Below, in pieces: positions 42,165 through 50,630 of a stretch of 64,000 bases of DNA. Under the pieces are notes generated by a model. The model was not told the origin of the DNA, did not search any database, and was given only the letters and a program-made list of their open reading frames with translations. Position numbers and translations under genes: made by a program. Within the stretch, counting starts at the first letter, position 1; each line of letters begins with the position of its first letter. The stretch spans positions 56,888-120,887 of the forward strand of contig CAZIMO010000007.1 in assembly GCA_964540535.1 (NCBI GenBank). Direction: 5' to 3'. This stretch comes from Fimenecus sp964540535. GTDB taxonomy: Bacteria; Bacillota; Clostridia; Oscillospirales; Acutalibacteraceae.

Positions 42165-42412
42165 TCAAAAAACAATTCGCCCCATACAAACTGTATGAGG
42201 CGAAAAAATTCCGTGGTACCACTCAAATTGCCGTTGTTTATAACAACAGCCACTCAAAATTCTTAACGGGAATTACTCGTTTTTGCTTAACGGAAAAATC
42301 TTTAGGCAAAACCACTCAAAAGCGACGGCGAAATAACCGCTGTGCTGTCTTGCACCCACCGACAGCTCTCTGCAAGCGAACGAATTACTTCTTATTCTTT
42401 ATCACAGTGTTT
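42165..42412 (-). ncRNA. T-box riboswitch (valine) upstream of valS
   Basis: On the minus strand: stem I apical part GCTGTCGGTGGGTGCAAGACAGC-type helix (about 42340-42368), a candidate GUC valine specifier in GCCGTCGC, several GAGTGG blocks, the T-box core GAGTGGTACCACGG (about 42209-42224) and a terminator TTCGCC..GGCGAA (42176-42204) ending in T-rich sequence. The UGGU bulge pairs with the ACCA end of tRNA-Val. Uncharged tRNA-Val stabilises the antiterminator and turns valS on. Confidence 0.92.
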
Positions 42413-42447
42413 TTTTATTAAGATTTTTATTTATTTTATCAGTATTA

Positions 42448-43428
42448 TTATCTGTTGTCAAGGTCTAACGGGTCTTTTTGTTCGCCTGTCTGATACTGCG
42501 AGGGGTTATAAGTTGTATAAGGACTGCCCTGCTGACCGTATTGATTATTATACTGACCGTTATTCACAGGCGGCTGACCGTTTGGCGTATACTGACCGTA
42601 AGGATTGTTCTGATTTGGATTATACTGATTGTGATTGTAGCCGTAGGGATTATACTGCTGTGCAGCTCGCTGCGCCTTTTTCTTCTTTGAAGATTTAACA
42701 GCAACAACAATTATAACAATTACAATAACAGGTATAATAAGTAAGAATACCAAAACTCCGATAGCTATTCCCGTTCCCAATCTCTCAATGCTTTTAAGCT
42801 CTTCGCCTGTTAAGCCGTCATATCCCTCGCCGAAACAGTAATCGTCAACACTGATAAATGCAGCAATTTCTTCAAAAACTGCTTCACATTCCTCGGCACT
42901 GTCATAGTTAGTAACAGTTACATAAACGGCATAGCTGTTTGCAGGATAAATTGCTTGATTTTGATATACAATCATTATATTACCGTCGGCATCGGTAATT
43001 TTCTGCTCGCTTTCTATAAGCACATACTGATATATACTGTAGTCGTCCGTTTCAAGGCTGACATCACAGCTTAAAAACTCAGCTGAATAACCTGCGGAAG
43101 CATATTGAGCCTGAAGCGCTGCTTCATATTCGCTTGCAACGTTTTGACCGGCTGATTCATAAAGCTGTTTTGCGCCCATACCGTCAATATTCATTTCAAG
43201 AGCATAAACATTATAGTTGTTTACATACGCATCATTTTCATCAGCGTACATATAAGTACCTTCAACAGCCTCAACCGAATTGCCGATAACTGTTTTTTCT
43301 TCGGTATAATCAGAGCATTCAACGGTTGAGAAATACTTGCCGTTAAAAGCAAATGCTCCAACGCTCATACTCATTACTAATACAAGCGCAATAGCAACTG
43401 TCAATAATCTTGTGAATACTTTTTTCAT
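42448..43428 (-). CDS. Secreted/membrane protein with Asn/Tyr/Gln-rich tail
   Basis: 326 residues. Signal peptide (about 1-28), an extracellular domain (about 30-215), one membrane helix (about 224-248, IAIGVLVFLLIIPVIVIVIIVVAV) with a KSSKKKK stop-transfer, and a low-complexity cytoplasmic tail of NPYG/NQYNP/NGQ repeats to the end. No family recognised; the tail resembles prion-like or scaffold tails. Topology is N-out. Confidence 0.7.
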   Translation of the reverse strand: MKKVFTRLLTVAIALVLVMSMSVGAFAFNGKYFSTVECSDYTEEKTVIGNSVEAVEGTYMYADENDAYVNNYNVYALEMNIDGMGAKQLYESAGQNVASEYEAALQAQYASAGYSAEFLSCDVSLETDDYSIYQYVLIESEQKITDADGNIMIVYQNQAIYPANSYAVYVTVTNYDSAEECEAVFEEIAAFISVDDYCFGEGYDGLTGEELKSIERLGTGIAIGVLVFLLIIPVIVIVIIVVAVKSSKKKKAQRAAQQYNPYGYNHNQYNPNQNNPYGQYTPNGQPPVNNGQYNNQYGQQGSPYTTYNPSQYQTGEQKDPLDLDNR

Positions 43429-43453
43429 TATTATCCCTCTTTTAAACTCCGTT

Positions 43454-44008
43454 TTATACGGATAATGATGTGATTATTGTTGAATAAACCTTAACAGGGT
43501 CATTTATGAAATTCTGCTTAACCTGTTCAAGCTGTAAGCTGTCGCTCACATAAACAGAAAGCTTCATAAGCTCTGTTTCTCTGTCAAAAAGAGTAAATGT
43601 GATAGTATAACCGCCATTTTCCTCTTTTTTAACTTCAATTTTATTTTCACGCTCGATTTTTGCACGGGTTGTAAGTCTGATTGCTGAATTCACAGCCTTT
43701 TCACGCACTGTTCGGGGCAGACTTGTCTGCAAAAGCTCCGCCGCCTCTCTGCCCTTTGAAGTAACTGAAATAACCTCTTCGTCATCTAAAATATCGGCAG
43801 TGATGTTACCTGTTTTAAGAAGCTCTTCAATAGCCTGACCCACCTCAAAATAATTGGCAAGTCCGTCTTCCTGCATCGCCTCATTAAGCAGTTGTCTTGT
43901 CATCGGCGCGTCAACACTTTTAAGCAAATAACATACAAGAAGCCGAATATCATCACGGTTGCGAAGCCCGCCCAATTCAATTCCTGCGTCAAATGCGTCA
44001 AATTCCAT
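43454..44008 (-). CDS. DUF4364 family protein
   Basis: 184 residues: winged-helix-like N-terminus (NRDDIRLLVCYLLKSVDAPMTRQLLNEAM, GNITADILDDEEVISVTSKGREAAELL) and a beta-rich C-terminal domain. The family is common in Clostridia and probably regulatory, but no role is established. Three bases downstream of the HAD hydrolase. Confidence 0.8.
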   Translation of the reverse strand: MEFDAFDAGIELGGLRNRDDIRLLVCYLLKSVDAPMTRQLLNEAMQEDGLANYFEVGQAIEELLKTGNITADILDDEEVISVTSKGREAAELLQTSLPRTVREKAVNSAIRLTTRAKIERENKIEVKKEENGGYTITFTLFDRETELMKLSVYVSDSLQLEQVKQNFINDPVKVYSTIITSLSV

Positions 44009-44011
44009 AGT

Positions 44012-44809
44012 TTATTCCTGCAATTCTTTTAAAATCTCTTTTATATCCTGTCTTACATAAGTCGGCTTGATTTCGCTGTTTTCAATATCCTTTTGGGTAC
44101 TTTCACCGCTAAGTACGCAAATTGTATCAACTTCCGCATTCATGCCCGAAGCAATGTCGGTATAAAGTCTGTCACCGATCACAACGGTTTCTTCCTTGCT
44201 GAAAGGCGAACGCTCAACAGAAAAATCAATCATAAATCCGTCTGGCTTGCCTATATAAAGCGGTCTGCGGTTCGTCGCGTAATTTATAGCCTCGCACATT
44301 GCAAAGCAATCGGGAACAAGACCGAATTCCGTGGGACAGCCTCTGTCGGGATTTGTGGCAATATAGGGAATATCCTTTTTAGTCTGCAACAGATACGAAA
44401 CGTCCCAAAGCTTTTTATAGGTAAGCTCAGTATCATAGCCTACGCAGATACAGTCTGTATCTTCATCTGCGTCAGTAGTAATGTTCACTCCGTATTTTTC
44501 CATTTCGGCAATCATCGACTTTGTACCCATACAGTAAATTTTCTTGTTGGGGAAATGCTTGTTAAGATACAAAGCGGTTGCCTGAGACGATGTAAAGAAA
44601 TTATCTTCAGTTACCTTAATGCCCATATTTGAGAGCTTTACAACATAATCCTTTACCGAGCGTGACGAGTTGTTTGTAATGAACACATACTGACCGCCGA
44701 CCGACTCAATATGAGCCAAAAACTCATTCACGCACTCAAAAAGTCTTGCGCCCTCATAAATTGTTCCGTCCATATCCAAAAGGAACAGTTTTTTATCTTT
44801 TAAACTCAT
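44012..44809 (-). CDS. HAD-IIA family hydrolase (NagD-like)
   Basis: 265 residues: motif I LFLLDMDGTIYEGARLF, motif II FITNNSSRSVKDY, cap domain, a Lys in YIGKPDGFMIDF and motif IV VIGDRLYTDIASGMNA. These phosphatases act on small sugar or nucleotide phosphates; substrate unknown. Confidence 0.9.
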   Translation of the reverse strand: MSLKDKKLFLLDMDGTIYEGARLFECVNEFLAHIESVGGQYVFITNNSSRSVKDYVVKLSNMGIKVTEDNFFTSSQATALYLNKHFPNKKIYCMGTKSMIAEMEKYGVNITTDADEDTDCICVGYDTELTYKKLWDVSYLLQTKKDIPYIATNPDRGCPTEFGLVPDCFAMCEAINYATNRRPLYIGKPDGFMIDFSVERSPFSKEETVVIGDRLYTDIASGMNAEVDTICVLSGESTQKDIENSEIKPTYVRQDIKEILKELQE

Positions 44810-44834
44810 TTACGTACCCACTTCCAAAAGACTA

Positions 44835-44858
44835 AACCCGATGAAAACACATCGGGCT
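44835..44858. terminator. Hairpin between yebC and the HAD gene
   Basis: CCCGATG (837-843) pairs with CATCGGG (850-856); T-rich on both sides. Likely terminator for the leftward transcript from yebC. Confidence 0.5.
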
Positions 44859-44869
44859 TTTAAGATGAA

Positions 44870-45139
44870 ATGAGTCGAACACCATATGCCGAAAACTCCC
44901 GATTACGGCGTATTTTCACTTTTGCGACCTTGTCGGGCGTCAGCCCGACTGCTGTCTTAAAAGCAAAAATTCATCCGTACTCTCTGCCTTTTCGGTGCGA
45001 AGCAGTTTAAAGTGAACAGATTTTTTTCTGAACAAGGCACAAAATCGAAAGCATACTGCCGTATGGTGAGATTTTTAACGCAGTTCAGAGAGAAATATTC
45101 CATTTTAAACCATATTGGGTTCGGCTCTCTTCGCCTTAA
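44870..45139 (+). repeat. Unexplained ~270-bp block with one interrupted reading frame
   Basis: No gene is expected here, yet a single plus-strand frame runs through the whole block: a 46-codon ORF (44870-45010) starting MSRTPYAENSRLRRIF and ending PFRCEAV, then SEQIFF, a TGA, and a further 36 open codons to 45139 ending WVRLSSP. There is no Shine-Dalgarno. It also contains a GTCGGGC/GCCCGAC hairpin (about 44933-44951). It behaves like a dispersed intergenic repeat or a relic gene; only one copy is in the window. Confidence 0.4.
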
Positions 45140-45142
45140 GCT

Positions 45143-45883
45143 TTATCCCTCGTAGTCGTCTTCGTTCTCCCAGTTATGGAAAACATTCTGAACATCATCG
45201 TTCTCTTCAAACATTTCGAGCATTCTGCCCATTGACTTGATGTCATCGGGATTTGTAAGGGTCGTATATGTTGTGGGAACATACTCAACCTCGGCTGAAA
45301 CGAATTTATATCCCTTTGCCTCAAGGTCGTCACGAACCGCGCCCATATCTGCAGGCTCTGTACGGACATCATAAATCTCATCGTCAGTGATAAAATCAAC
45401 TGCGCCTGCTTCAAGAGCATCTTCCATAAGCTTATCTTCGTCAATACCCTCTTTTTCAAAAAGAATTACGCCCTGACGGTTAAACATAAACGAAACACAG
45501 CCGCTCTGACCCATATTTCCGCCGAATTTATCGAAGAAATGGCGAACATCTGCCGCAGTTCTGTTACGGTTGTCTGTAAGAGTTTCAACAATAACAGCAA
45601 TACCTGACGGACCGTAGCCCTCGTATACGATTTCTTCATAGTTATCGGCATTGCCTTCGCCTGCCGCCTTTTTGATAATTCTGTCAATATTATCATTAGG
45701 CACATTTGCAGCCTTTGCCTTTGCGATTACATCTTTAAGCTTTGAGTTAGCTGACGGGTCTGCGCCGCCTGTTTTTACTGCAACGGCAATTTCCCTGCCG
45801 ATTTTAGTAAAGACTTTAGCACGTGCGTTATCGGTCTTTTCCTTTTTTCTTTTGATTGTACTCCATTTTGAATGTCCTGACAT
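45143..45883 (-). CDS. yebC: YebC/PmpR (TACO1) family protein
   Basis: 246 residues: SGHSKWSTIKRKKEKTDNARAKVFTKIGREI, ANVPNDNIDRIIKKAAGE, YEGYGPSGIAVIVETLTDNRNRTAADVRHFFDK and GCVSFMFNRQG are signatures. Described both as DNA-binding regulators and as translation factors relieving ribosome stalling at proline stretches. Single-gene unit. Confidence 0.95.
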   Translation of the reverse strand: MSGHSKWSTIKRKKEKTDNARAKVFTKIGREIAVAVKTGGADPSANSKLKDVIAKAKAANVPNDNIDRIIKKAAGEGNADNYEEIVYEGYGPSGIAVIVETLTDNRNRTAADVRHFFDKFGGNMGQSGCVSFMFNRQGVILFEKEGIDEDKLMEDALEAGAVDFITDDEIYDVRTEPADMGAVRDDLEAKGYKFVSAEVEYVPTTYTTLTNPDDIKSMGRMLEMFEENDDVQNVFHNWENEDDYEG

Positions 45884-45978
45884 AAAAACATACCTCTCGG
45901 TTTAAAATTATTTTAATCAGTTTATTTTATCATATAAGACCTTATTTTTCAATAGCTATATAAACAAAATTGAAGCTC

Positions 45979-46007
45979 TTGAAGTAGCAAAAATAATGTG
46001 CTACAAT
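45979..46007 (+). promoter_or_regulatory. Promoter of uxaC with palindromic operator
   Basis: TTGAAG (979-984), 17-base spacer, TACAAT (46002-46007). GTAGCA (45984-45989) and TGCTAC (45999-46004) form an inverted repeat spanning the spacer and -10, a likely repressor site. Confidence 0.65.
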
Positions 46008-46046
46008 ATTCACATAAAAAATACAACTTAATTTTCAGGTGATAAT

Positions 46047-47453
46047 ATGAAAGAATTTATGGGTAAGGATTTTTTACTTACAACCGAAACTGCAAAGCAG
46101 ATTTTTGAAAAAGGCGCTGAAAATACTCCTATTTTCGATTGGCACTGCCACCTTTCTCCAAAAGAGATTTATGAAAACCGCAAACCTGCCGATATTGCAG
46201 AGCTTTGGCTCGGCGGCGATCACTACAAATGGCGCGGTATGCGCGGCTACGGCATAGATGAAAAATACATCACAGGCGACAGCACTCCGAAAGAAAAGTT
46301 TATGAAATACGCCGAGGCTCTGCCCTACTGCATCGGCAATCCGCTTTATCATTGGACTCATCTTGAATTGCAAAGATATTTCGGCATTACAACTCCTTTA
46401 AGCAGTGCCACTGCCGAAGAAATATGGAATGAATGCAACCGTCAGATTGAAAAAGGCGGATTTACCCCCCGTGAATTGATTGAACGCTCAAATGTCTATT
46501 GCGTATGCACCACTGACGATGCGGCAGACAGCCTTGAATACCACAAGCTTCTTGCAGAGGATAAATCCTTTAAATGCAAGGTTCTGCCGGCTTTTCGCCC
46601 CGATAAATCATTTCTTATTGAAACAGAGCATTTTGCGCCGTGGGTCAAGGCGCTTGCAAAATCTGCCGATATGGAAATAAATTCATATAAGGATTTGCTG
46701 ACCGCACTTGAAAAGAGAATTAACTTCTTTGACGAAATGGGATGCCGCGCAAGCGACCACGCGCTCAACTACTGCCCATACGAAGAGGCAACTGACGAAG
46801 AATTAGAGGCAATCTTTGCAAAAGCCGTTAAGGGCGGTGAAGCCTTCACAACTCTTGAGCTTGACAAATACCGCACATCGCTTTTGCAGTTCTTCGGCGC
46901 AGAATATGCAAAACGCGGTTGGGTAATGGAGCTTCACTTCGGCGCAATGCGAAACAATAATACAAAGATGTTTAAGCAGTTGGGAGCTGACACAGGCTTT
47001 GACTCTGTTGACGATTACAATTTTGCCCACGGACTTTCACGCTATCTTGACTCTCTCGCAGTTAAAGATTTGCTCCCCAAAACCGTTCTTTTCACACTTA
47101 ATCCTAAAGACAATTACGTTCTCGGCACAATGCTCGGCAATTTCCAGGGTACTGAAGCCGCATCTAAAATTCAGTTCGGCTCTGCCTGGTGGTTTAACGA
47201 TAACTATGACGGTATGCGCGAGCAGATGAAAACGCTCGGCAATCTCGGCGTTCTGGGCAAATTTGTCGGAATGGTTACAGATTCAAGAAGCTTTTTGTCA
47301 TATCCGCGTCACGAGTATTTCCGCAGAATACTTTGCGAAATCATCGGTGATTTGGTTGAAGATGGCAAATACCCCTGTGATATCGACTTTCTTTCACAGG
47401 TCGTTGCAGATATTTCGTTCTACAATGCAAAGAAATATTTTAATTTAGACTAA
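46047..47453 (+). CDS. uxaC: Glucuronate isomerase (uronate isomerase)
   Basis: 468 residues of the amidohydrolase-fold UxaC family: PIFDWHCHLSPKEIYENRKPADIAELWLGGDHYKWR with the metal-binding HxH, DDAADSLEYH, ALNYCPYEEAT and AWWFNDNYDGMREQM. Converts D-glucuronate to fructuronate and galacturonate to tagaturonate, feeding the uxuA/SDR/kdgK/eda cluster 35 kb away. Monocistronic. Confidence 0.96.
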   Translation: MKEFMGKDFLLTTETAKQIFEKGAENTPIFDWHCHLSPKEIYENRKPADIAELWLGGDHYKWRGMRGYGIDEKYITGDSTPKEKFMKYAEALPYCIGNPLYHWTHLELQRYFGITTPLSSATAEEIWNECNRQIEKGGFTPRELIERSNVYCVCTTDDAADSLEYHKLLAEDKSFKCKVLPAFRPDKSFLIETEHFAPWVKALAKSADMEINSYKDLLTALEKRINFFDEMGCRASDHALNYCPYEEATDEELEAIFAKAVKGGEAFTTLELDKYRTSLLQFFGAEYAKRGWVMELHFGAMRNNNTKMFKQLGADTGFDSVDDYNFAHGLSRYLDSLAVKDLLPKTVLFTLNPKDNYVLGTMLGNFQGTEAASKIQFGSAWWFNDNYDGMREQMKTLGNLGVLGKFVGMVTDSRSFLSYPRHEYFRRILCEIIGDLVEDGKYPCDIDFLSQVVADISFYNAKKYFNLD

Positions 47454-47489
47454 AGTGAATGTTAAAAATGTTCAGACCGCATAAAACAG

Positions 47490-47532
47490 AAAACGGCAGT
47501 AAAAAACGAAAGTTTTTTACTGCCTCTTTTTT
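47490..47532. terminator. Bidirectional terminator between uxaC and the cohesin gene
   Basis: GGCAGTAAAAAAC and GTTTTTTACTGCC form a 13-bp stem with a GAAA loop, followed by TCTTTTTT. Confidence 0.85.
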
Positions 47533-47544
47533 GCTTTAATGACC

Positions 47545-48642
47545 TTAAAGCTTTTTTCTCTTTTTCAAAACAAGAATTACAGCGCCTGCAATTACAGCTT
47601 CAATACCGAGAGTTGCCAAAACAGTAATCACAACCGTTTTTACTGTTGATAGCTGAACCTTTTCTGTTTCGATTGGTGCTTTTTCGGCATTGTTTGAAGG
47701 TATTTCCGTGTCAGCCGAAGTTGTTTCAGAGGCTCCAGGAGCCTGTGATGTGTTCTCGGCTGTTGACGGCTTTTCTTCGGATTCGTCTTTAGCTGTTGTC
47801 AGTTCCGTTGTGTTTTCTGCCGATGTCGGTACGCCGATTGCAGGTATCGCCTGTTCTTTTGTGTCACCGCAAGCAGTACATTCCGCCCTTTTAAGACCTT
47901 TTGCAGTTTCAGTGGCTTCAGTAACAATTACCCATTTGCCGTATGTATGACCTGTTGCCTTAATTTCTTCGGTATACTCTTTATTGCAGACGGTACAAAA
48001 CGCCTTTTTTACACCTTTTTCTGTGCAGGTCGGCTCTTTCGTAACTGTATATTTGCTGACATTATGTTCGGTTTTGGCAATATCTCGGGTCATTACCTCA
48101 CCGCAGGGGCAAGTACCTGTTTCAACACCCTTTTCTGTACAGGTTGCTTTTTTGGTCACCTTCCAAACAGCTTTTCCGTGACCGCATTTCAGTGTTGCGC
48201 CTGTCGCCTTAACTGATGATGTTACGTCATTATCGCTTCCGTCAAGAGCTTCAGTTATTGACACGGTGATTTTTCCGCCGTATTTCAATACCTTTAACTT
48301 AAAGCTGACAAGAGTTCCTGCCTTACTTACCGTGCCGGCAGTAACGCCTGTATACTTAACAATACCTGCTTTAGAATCGCGAATTTCTTCCAGTCCAAAC
48401 AGATTGCTTGTACTCGCAGAACCCGACACATACTGAAATTCACCTGTATCGTATTTCACAGTCAAGTTAATTGCGCCGAGATTAGAGCCTGACGCAAGCT
48501 TTACCGAAACCGTAACCGTATCGCCTGTATTAACAGCGGATTGGCTTGACGATACGCTTACCGCAGGATTTGCCGCATTCGCTGAAATCATACAGGAGCA
48601 AAGCACTGCAAAAACTAAAAATAAGCTTAAAAACCTTTTCAT
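47545..48642 (-). CDS. Secreted, membrane-anchored protein with cohesin-like domain
   Basis: 365 residues. Signal peptide (1-23), cohesin-like beta-sandwich (about 25-150: VSVSSSQSAVNTGDTVTVSVKL, NLGAINLTVKYDTGEFQYVSG, GTLVSFKLKVLKYGG), then CxxC modules of the type TCTEKGVE--GTCPCG and TCTEKGVKKAFCTVCNKEY with a third weaker one, a Ser/Thr/Glu linker and a C-terminal helix plus KKRKKL anchor. Cohesins capture dockerins on the cell surface; a double-dockerin protein is at 5444-6928. Pairing specificity is unproven. Confidence 0.8.
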   Translation of the reverse strand: MKRFLSLFLVFAVLCSCMISANAANPAVSVSSSQSAVNTGDTVTVSVKLASGSNLGAINLTVKYDTGEFQYVSGSASTSNLFGLEEIRDSKAGIVKYTGVTAGTVSKAGTLVSFKLKVLKYGGKITVSITEALDGSDNDVTSSVKATGATLKCGHGKAVWKVTKKATCTEKGVETGTCPCGEVMTRDIAKTEHNVSKYTVTKEPTCTEKGVKKAFCTVCNKEYTEEIKATGHTYGKWVIVTEATETAKGLKRAECTACGDTKEQAIPAIGVPTSAENTTELTTAKDESEEKPSTAENTSQAPGASETTSADTEIPSNNAEKAPIETEKVQLSTVKTVVITVLATLGIEAVIAGAVILVLKKRKKL

Positions 48643-48697
48643 ATCGCACCTCGAAATTAAACACTGTGTTTATTGTAACACATATTTAATATCCGTG

Positions 48698-48937
48698 TCA
48701 AATGGTATAGTGCTTTTTGTAAGCTTTTTTCGCCGGCTTTTTCTCGTAGTATTCAGTCAGTTGTCTGCCGATAATTCTTGTGTCCCGTTCCATTTCACGG
48801 AGTACGGTTATTTTTGAATTCATTTCGTAAAGCTCAATTCCGCCCATATTTTTTGTACGGGCAGAAAAGCTTTTAACAAGCGAATGCAACTCGTCTGCTT
48901 GCTTTAGATACTGTTCGCCTAACTGTTCCAATGTCAT
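48698..48937 (-). CDS. Small helical protein under an SOS box
   Basis: 79 residues from ATG at 48937 (GGAGG seven bases upstream). Charged, all helical: TLEQLGEQYLKQADELHSLVK and VLREMERDTRIIGRQLTEYYEKK, ending in a basic tail. It shares length and pattern with the 84-residue protein at 27778-28032 of the SOS cassette. No known family. Confidence 0.65.
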   Translation of the reverse strand: MTLEQLGEQYLKQADELHSLVKSFSARTKNMGGIELYEMNSKITVLREMERDTRIIGRQLTEYYEKKPAKKAYKKHYTI

Positions 48938-48956
48938 TTCTGCCTCCTTCCTGTAT

Positions 48957-49009
48957 CGAACATTCGTTCGGTACAGGAATATAATATCACGCAGAAATGC
49001 ACTTTTCAA
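48957..49009 (-). promoter_or_regulatory. Promoter with perfect LexA/SOS box
   Basis: Minus-strand TTGAAA (49004-49009), 17-base spacer, TATTAT (48981-48986), then CGAACATTCGTTCG (48957-48970), an exact match to CGAAC-N4-GTTCG at the start-site position. The box is the core of a longer near-palindrome, CCTGTA to TACAGG (48950-48977). Confidence 0.85.
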
Positions 49010-49067
49010 CGCAAGCAAAAGAAAAAGAGTCCAAATTAACGGACTCTTTTTGAAAATTCACTGTATG

Positions 49068-49502
49068 TTAGGTGTTTTTAATAGTCTTTTCTCGGCACTT
49101 GGGGCAGGTTACCTCAATTTTTCCACGGCCTTTAGGCACGCGAAGCACGGTTTTACAGTTTTTGCATTTAAAATATTTATGAGTTTTGCGATCACGCCAT
49201 TTATTCATTAAAAGCTTTAATTCCTGCATGGGCTTATCGCTGACACGCAAAAACCAATTCAGCTCTTTTCGGCGCGCTTCATAATTTCTTGACATAGCAC
49301 GGAAAAGTCCGTAAGCAATTATTGCAAGACCAATAAAATATAAAAATCTCAACGGTTTAAAATTACCCAAAAATGCGAAAACCAAACCTACAATACTAAT
49401 AAAAACTGTCAATCTGTCGTTTCCGTAACGCCCTGCCATAAACTGCTGTATTTTTACTGCTAATCTCTGCATTGCCATTTGTAAACGCTGTAAAAAGCTC
49501 AT
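49068..49502 (-). CDS. Membrane protein with C-terminal zinc ribbon
   Basis: 144 residues: two adjacent hydrophobic segments (about 32-46 and 50-68), a basic stretch, and a zinc ribbon FKCKNCKTVLRVPKGRGKIEVTCPKCREKT at the C-terminus. No family recognised beyond zinc-ribbon membrane proteins; function unknown. Followed upstream by dusB. Confidence 0.7.
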   Translation of the reverse strand: MSFLQRLQMAMQRLAVKIQQFMAGRYGNDRLTVFISIVGLVFAFLGNFKPLRFLYFIGLAIIAYGLFRAMSRNYEARRKELNWFLRVSDKPMQELKLLMNKWRDRKTHKYFKCKNCKTVLRVPKGRGKIEVTCPKCREKTIKNT

Positions 49503-49526
49503 TTTATCACCTGCAAATTAAAAATA

Positions 49527-50492
49527 TTACTGATTATCAACACAAATTTTATATGCAATCTCTTTAAGCTGTTCCATATTTTCAAGACTGCCAAGCTCAC
49601 GGCGGTAATTTGCCGCGCCGTGAAGCCCTTTGGTGTACCAGCCTGCGTGTTTGCGCGCCTCACGCATACCTATATAATCTCCTTTGTATTCGCAAAGAGT
49701 TGCAATATGCTTTAGCATTACTCTCATTCTCTCGGCAACCGGCGGTTCGGGAATAACTCTGCCGTATTCAAGATATGCGTTGATTTGCGAAAATACCCAC
49801 GGTCTGCCCAACGCGCCTCTGCCAATCATAATCAAATCACAGTTAGTTTCTTCAAGCATAATCGCCGCCGACTGTTCGTCAACAATATCTCCGTTTCCGA
49901 TTACAGGAATGGAGATTGCTTTTTTTACCTGAGCTATAATATCTCGGTTCACAGGCGGTGCATACATCTGATTTCTTGTTCTGCCGTGAACCGTCACCGC
50001 AGAAGCTCCTGCATTTTCTGCTCTTTTCGCCATTTCAACCGCATTTATGCTGTCAAGATCCCAGCCCATACGGATTTTTACCGTTACCGGTACAGGTGAC
50101 GCCTTTACCACCGCTTCAACAATTTTTTCTGCAAGCGGAGGATTTTTTGCAAGTGAAGCTCCGCCGCCGTTGCCCGCAATTTTAGGCGCAGGGCAGCCCA
50201 TATTTATATCTATAATTTCCGGCTTATACTCCATAACCCTCTCAACGCTTTGAGCCATAACAAGAGGGTCAGAACCGAAAATCTGAATTGCCGCAGGTCG
50301 CTCTGCATCTGACAAATAAGCAAGAGTCTTTGATTTGCGGTCGCCCATTGATACGCCTTTAGAGCTTATCATTTCGCTCACAACATAAGACGCACCGTAG
50401 CCTACGCAAAGTTCACGGAAAGCTCGGTCAGCAACCCCCGCCATAGGCGCTAACACTGCCTTGCCGTTTATTTCAACATTACCAATTTTCAC
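49527..50492 (-). CDS. dusB: tRNA-dihydrouridine synthase B
   Basis: 321-residue FMN-dependent TIM barrel: KAVLAPMAGVADRAFRELC, IIDINMGCPAPKI with catalytic Cys, VPVTVKIRMGWD, VTVHGRTRNQMY, IPVIGNGDI, DLIMIGRGALGRPWVF. Reduces uridine in tRNA D-loops. Divergent from sipL. Confidence 0.95.
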   Translation of the reverse strand: MKIGNVEINGKAVLAPMAGVADRAFRELCVGYGASYVVSEMISSKGVSMGDRKSKTLAYLSDAERPAAIQIFGSDPLVMAQSVERVMEYKPEIIDINMGCPAPKIAGNGGGASLAKNPPLAEKIVEAVVKASPVPVTVKIRMGWDLDSINAVEMAKRAENAGASAVTVHGRTRNQMYAPPVNRDIIAQVKKAISIPVIGNGDIVDEQSAAIMLEETNCDLIMIGRGALGRPWVFSQINAYLEYGRVIPEPPVAERMRVMLKHIATLCEYKGDYIGMREARKHAGWYTKGLHGAANYRRELGSLENMEQLKEIAYKICVDNQ

Positions 50493-50630
50493 AGTATTAC
50501 CTCATAAAATCAATATGCAGATATTTTAACACAATACCGCAAAATATACAAGACCGCCGTAAGACCTGTCATATTATCTCCTCTATTCTCATAAACTTAA
50601 CCGAATAATTAAAGACCAAGGAGCGATAAT

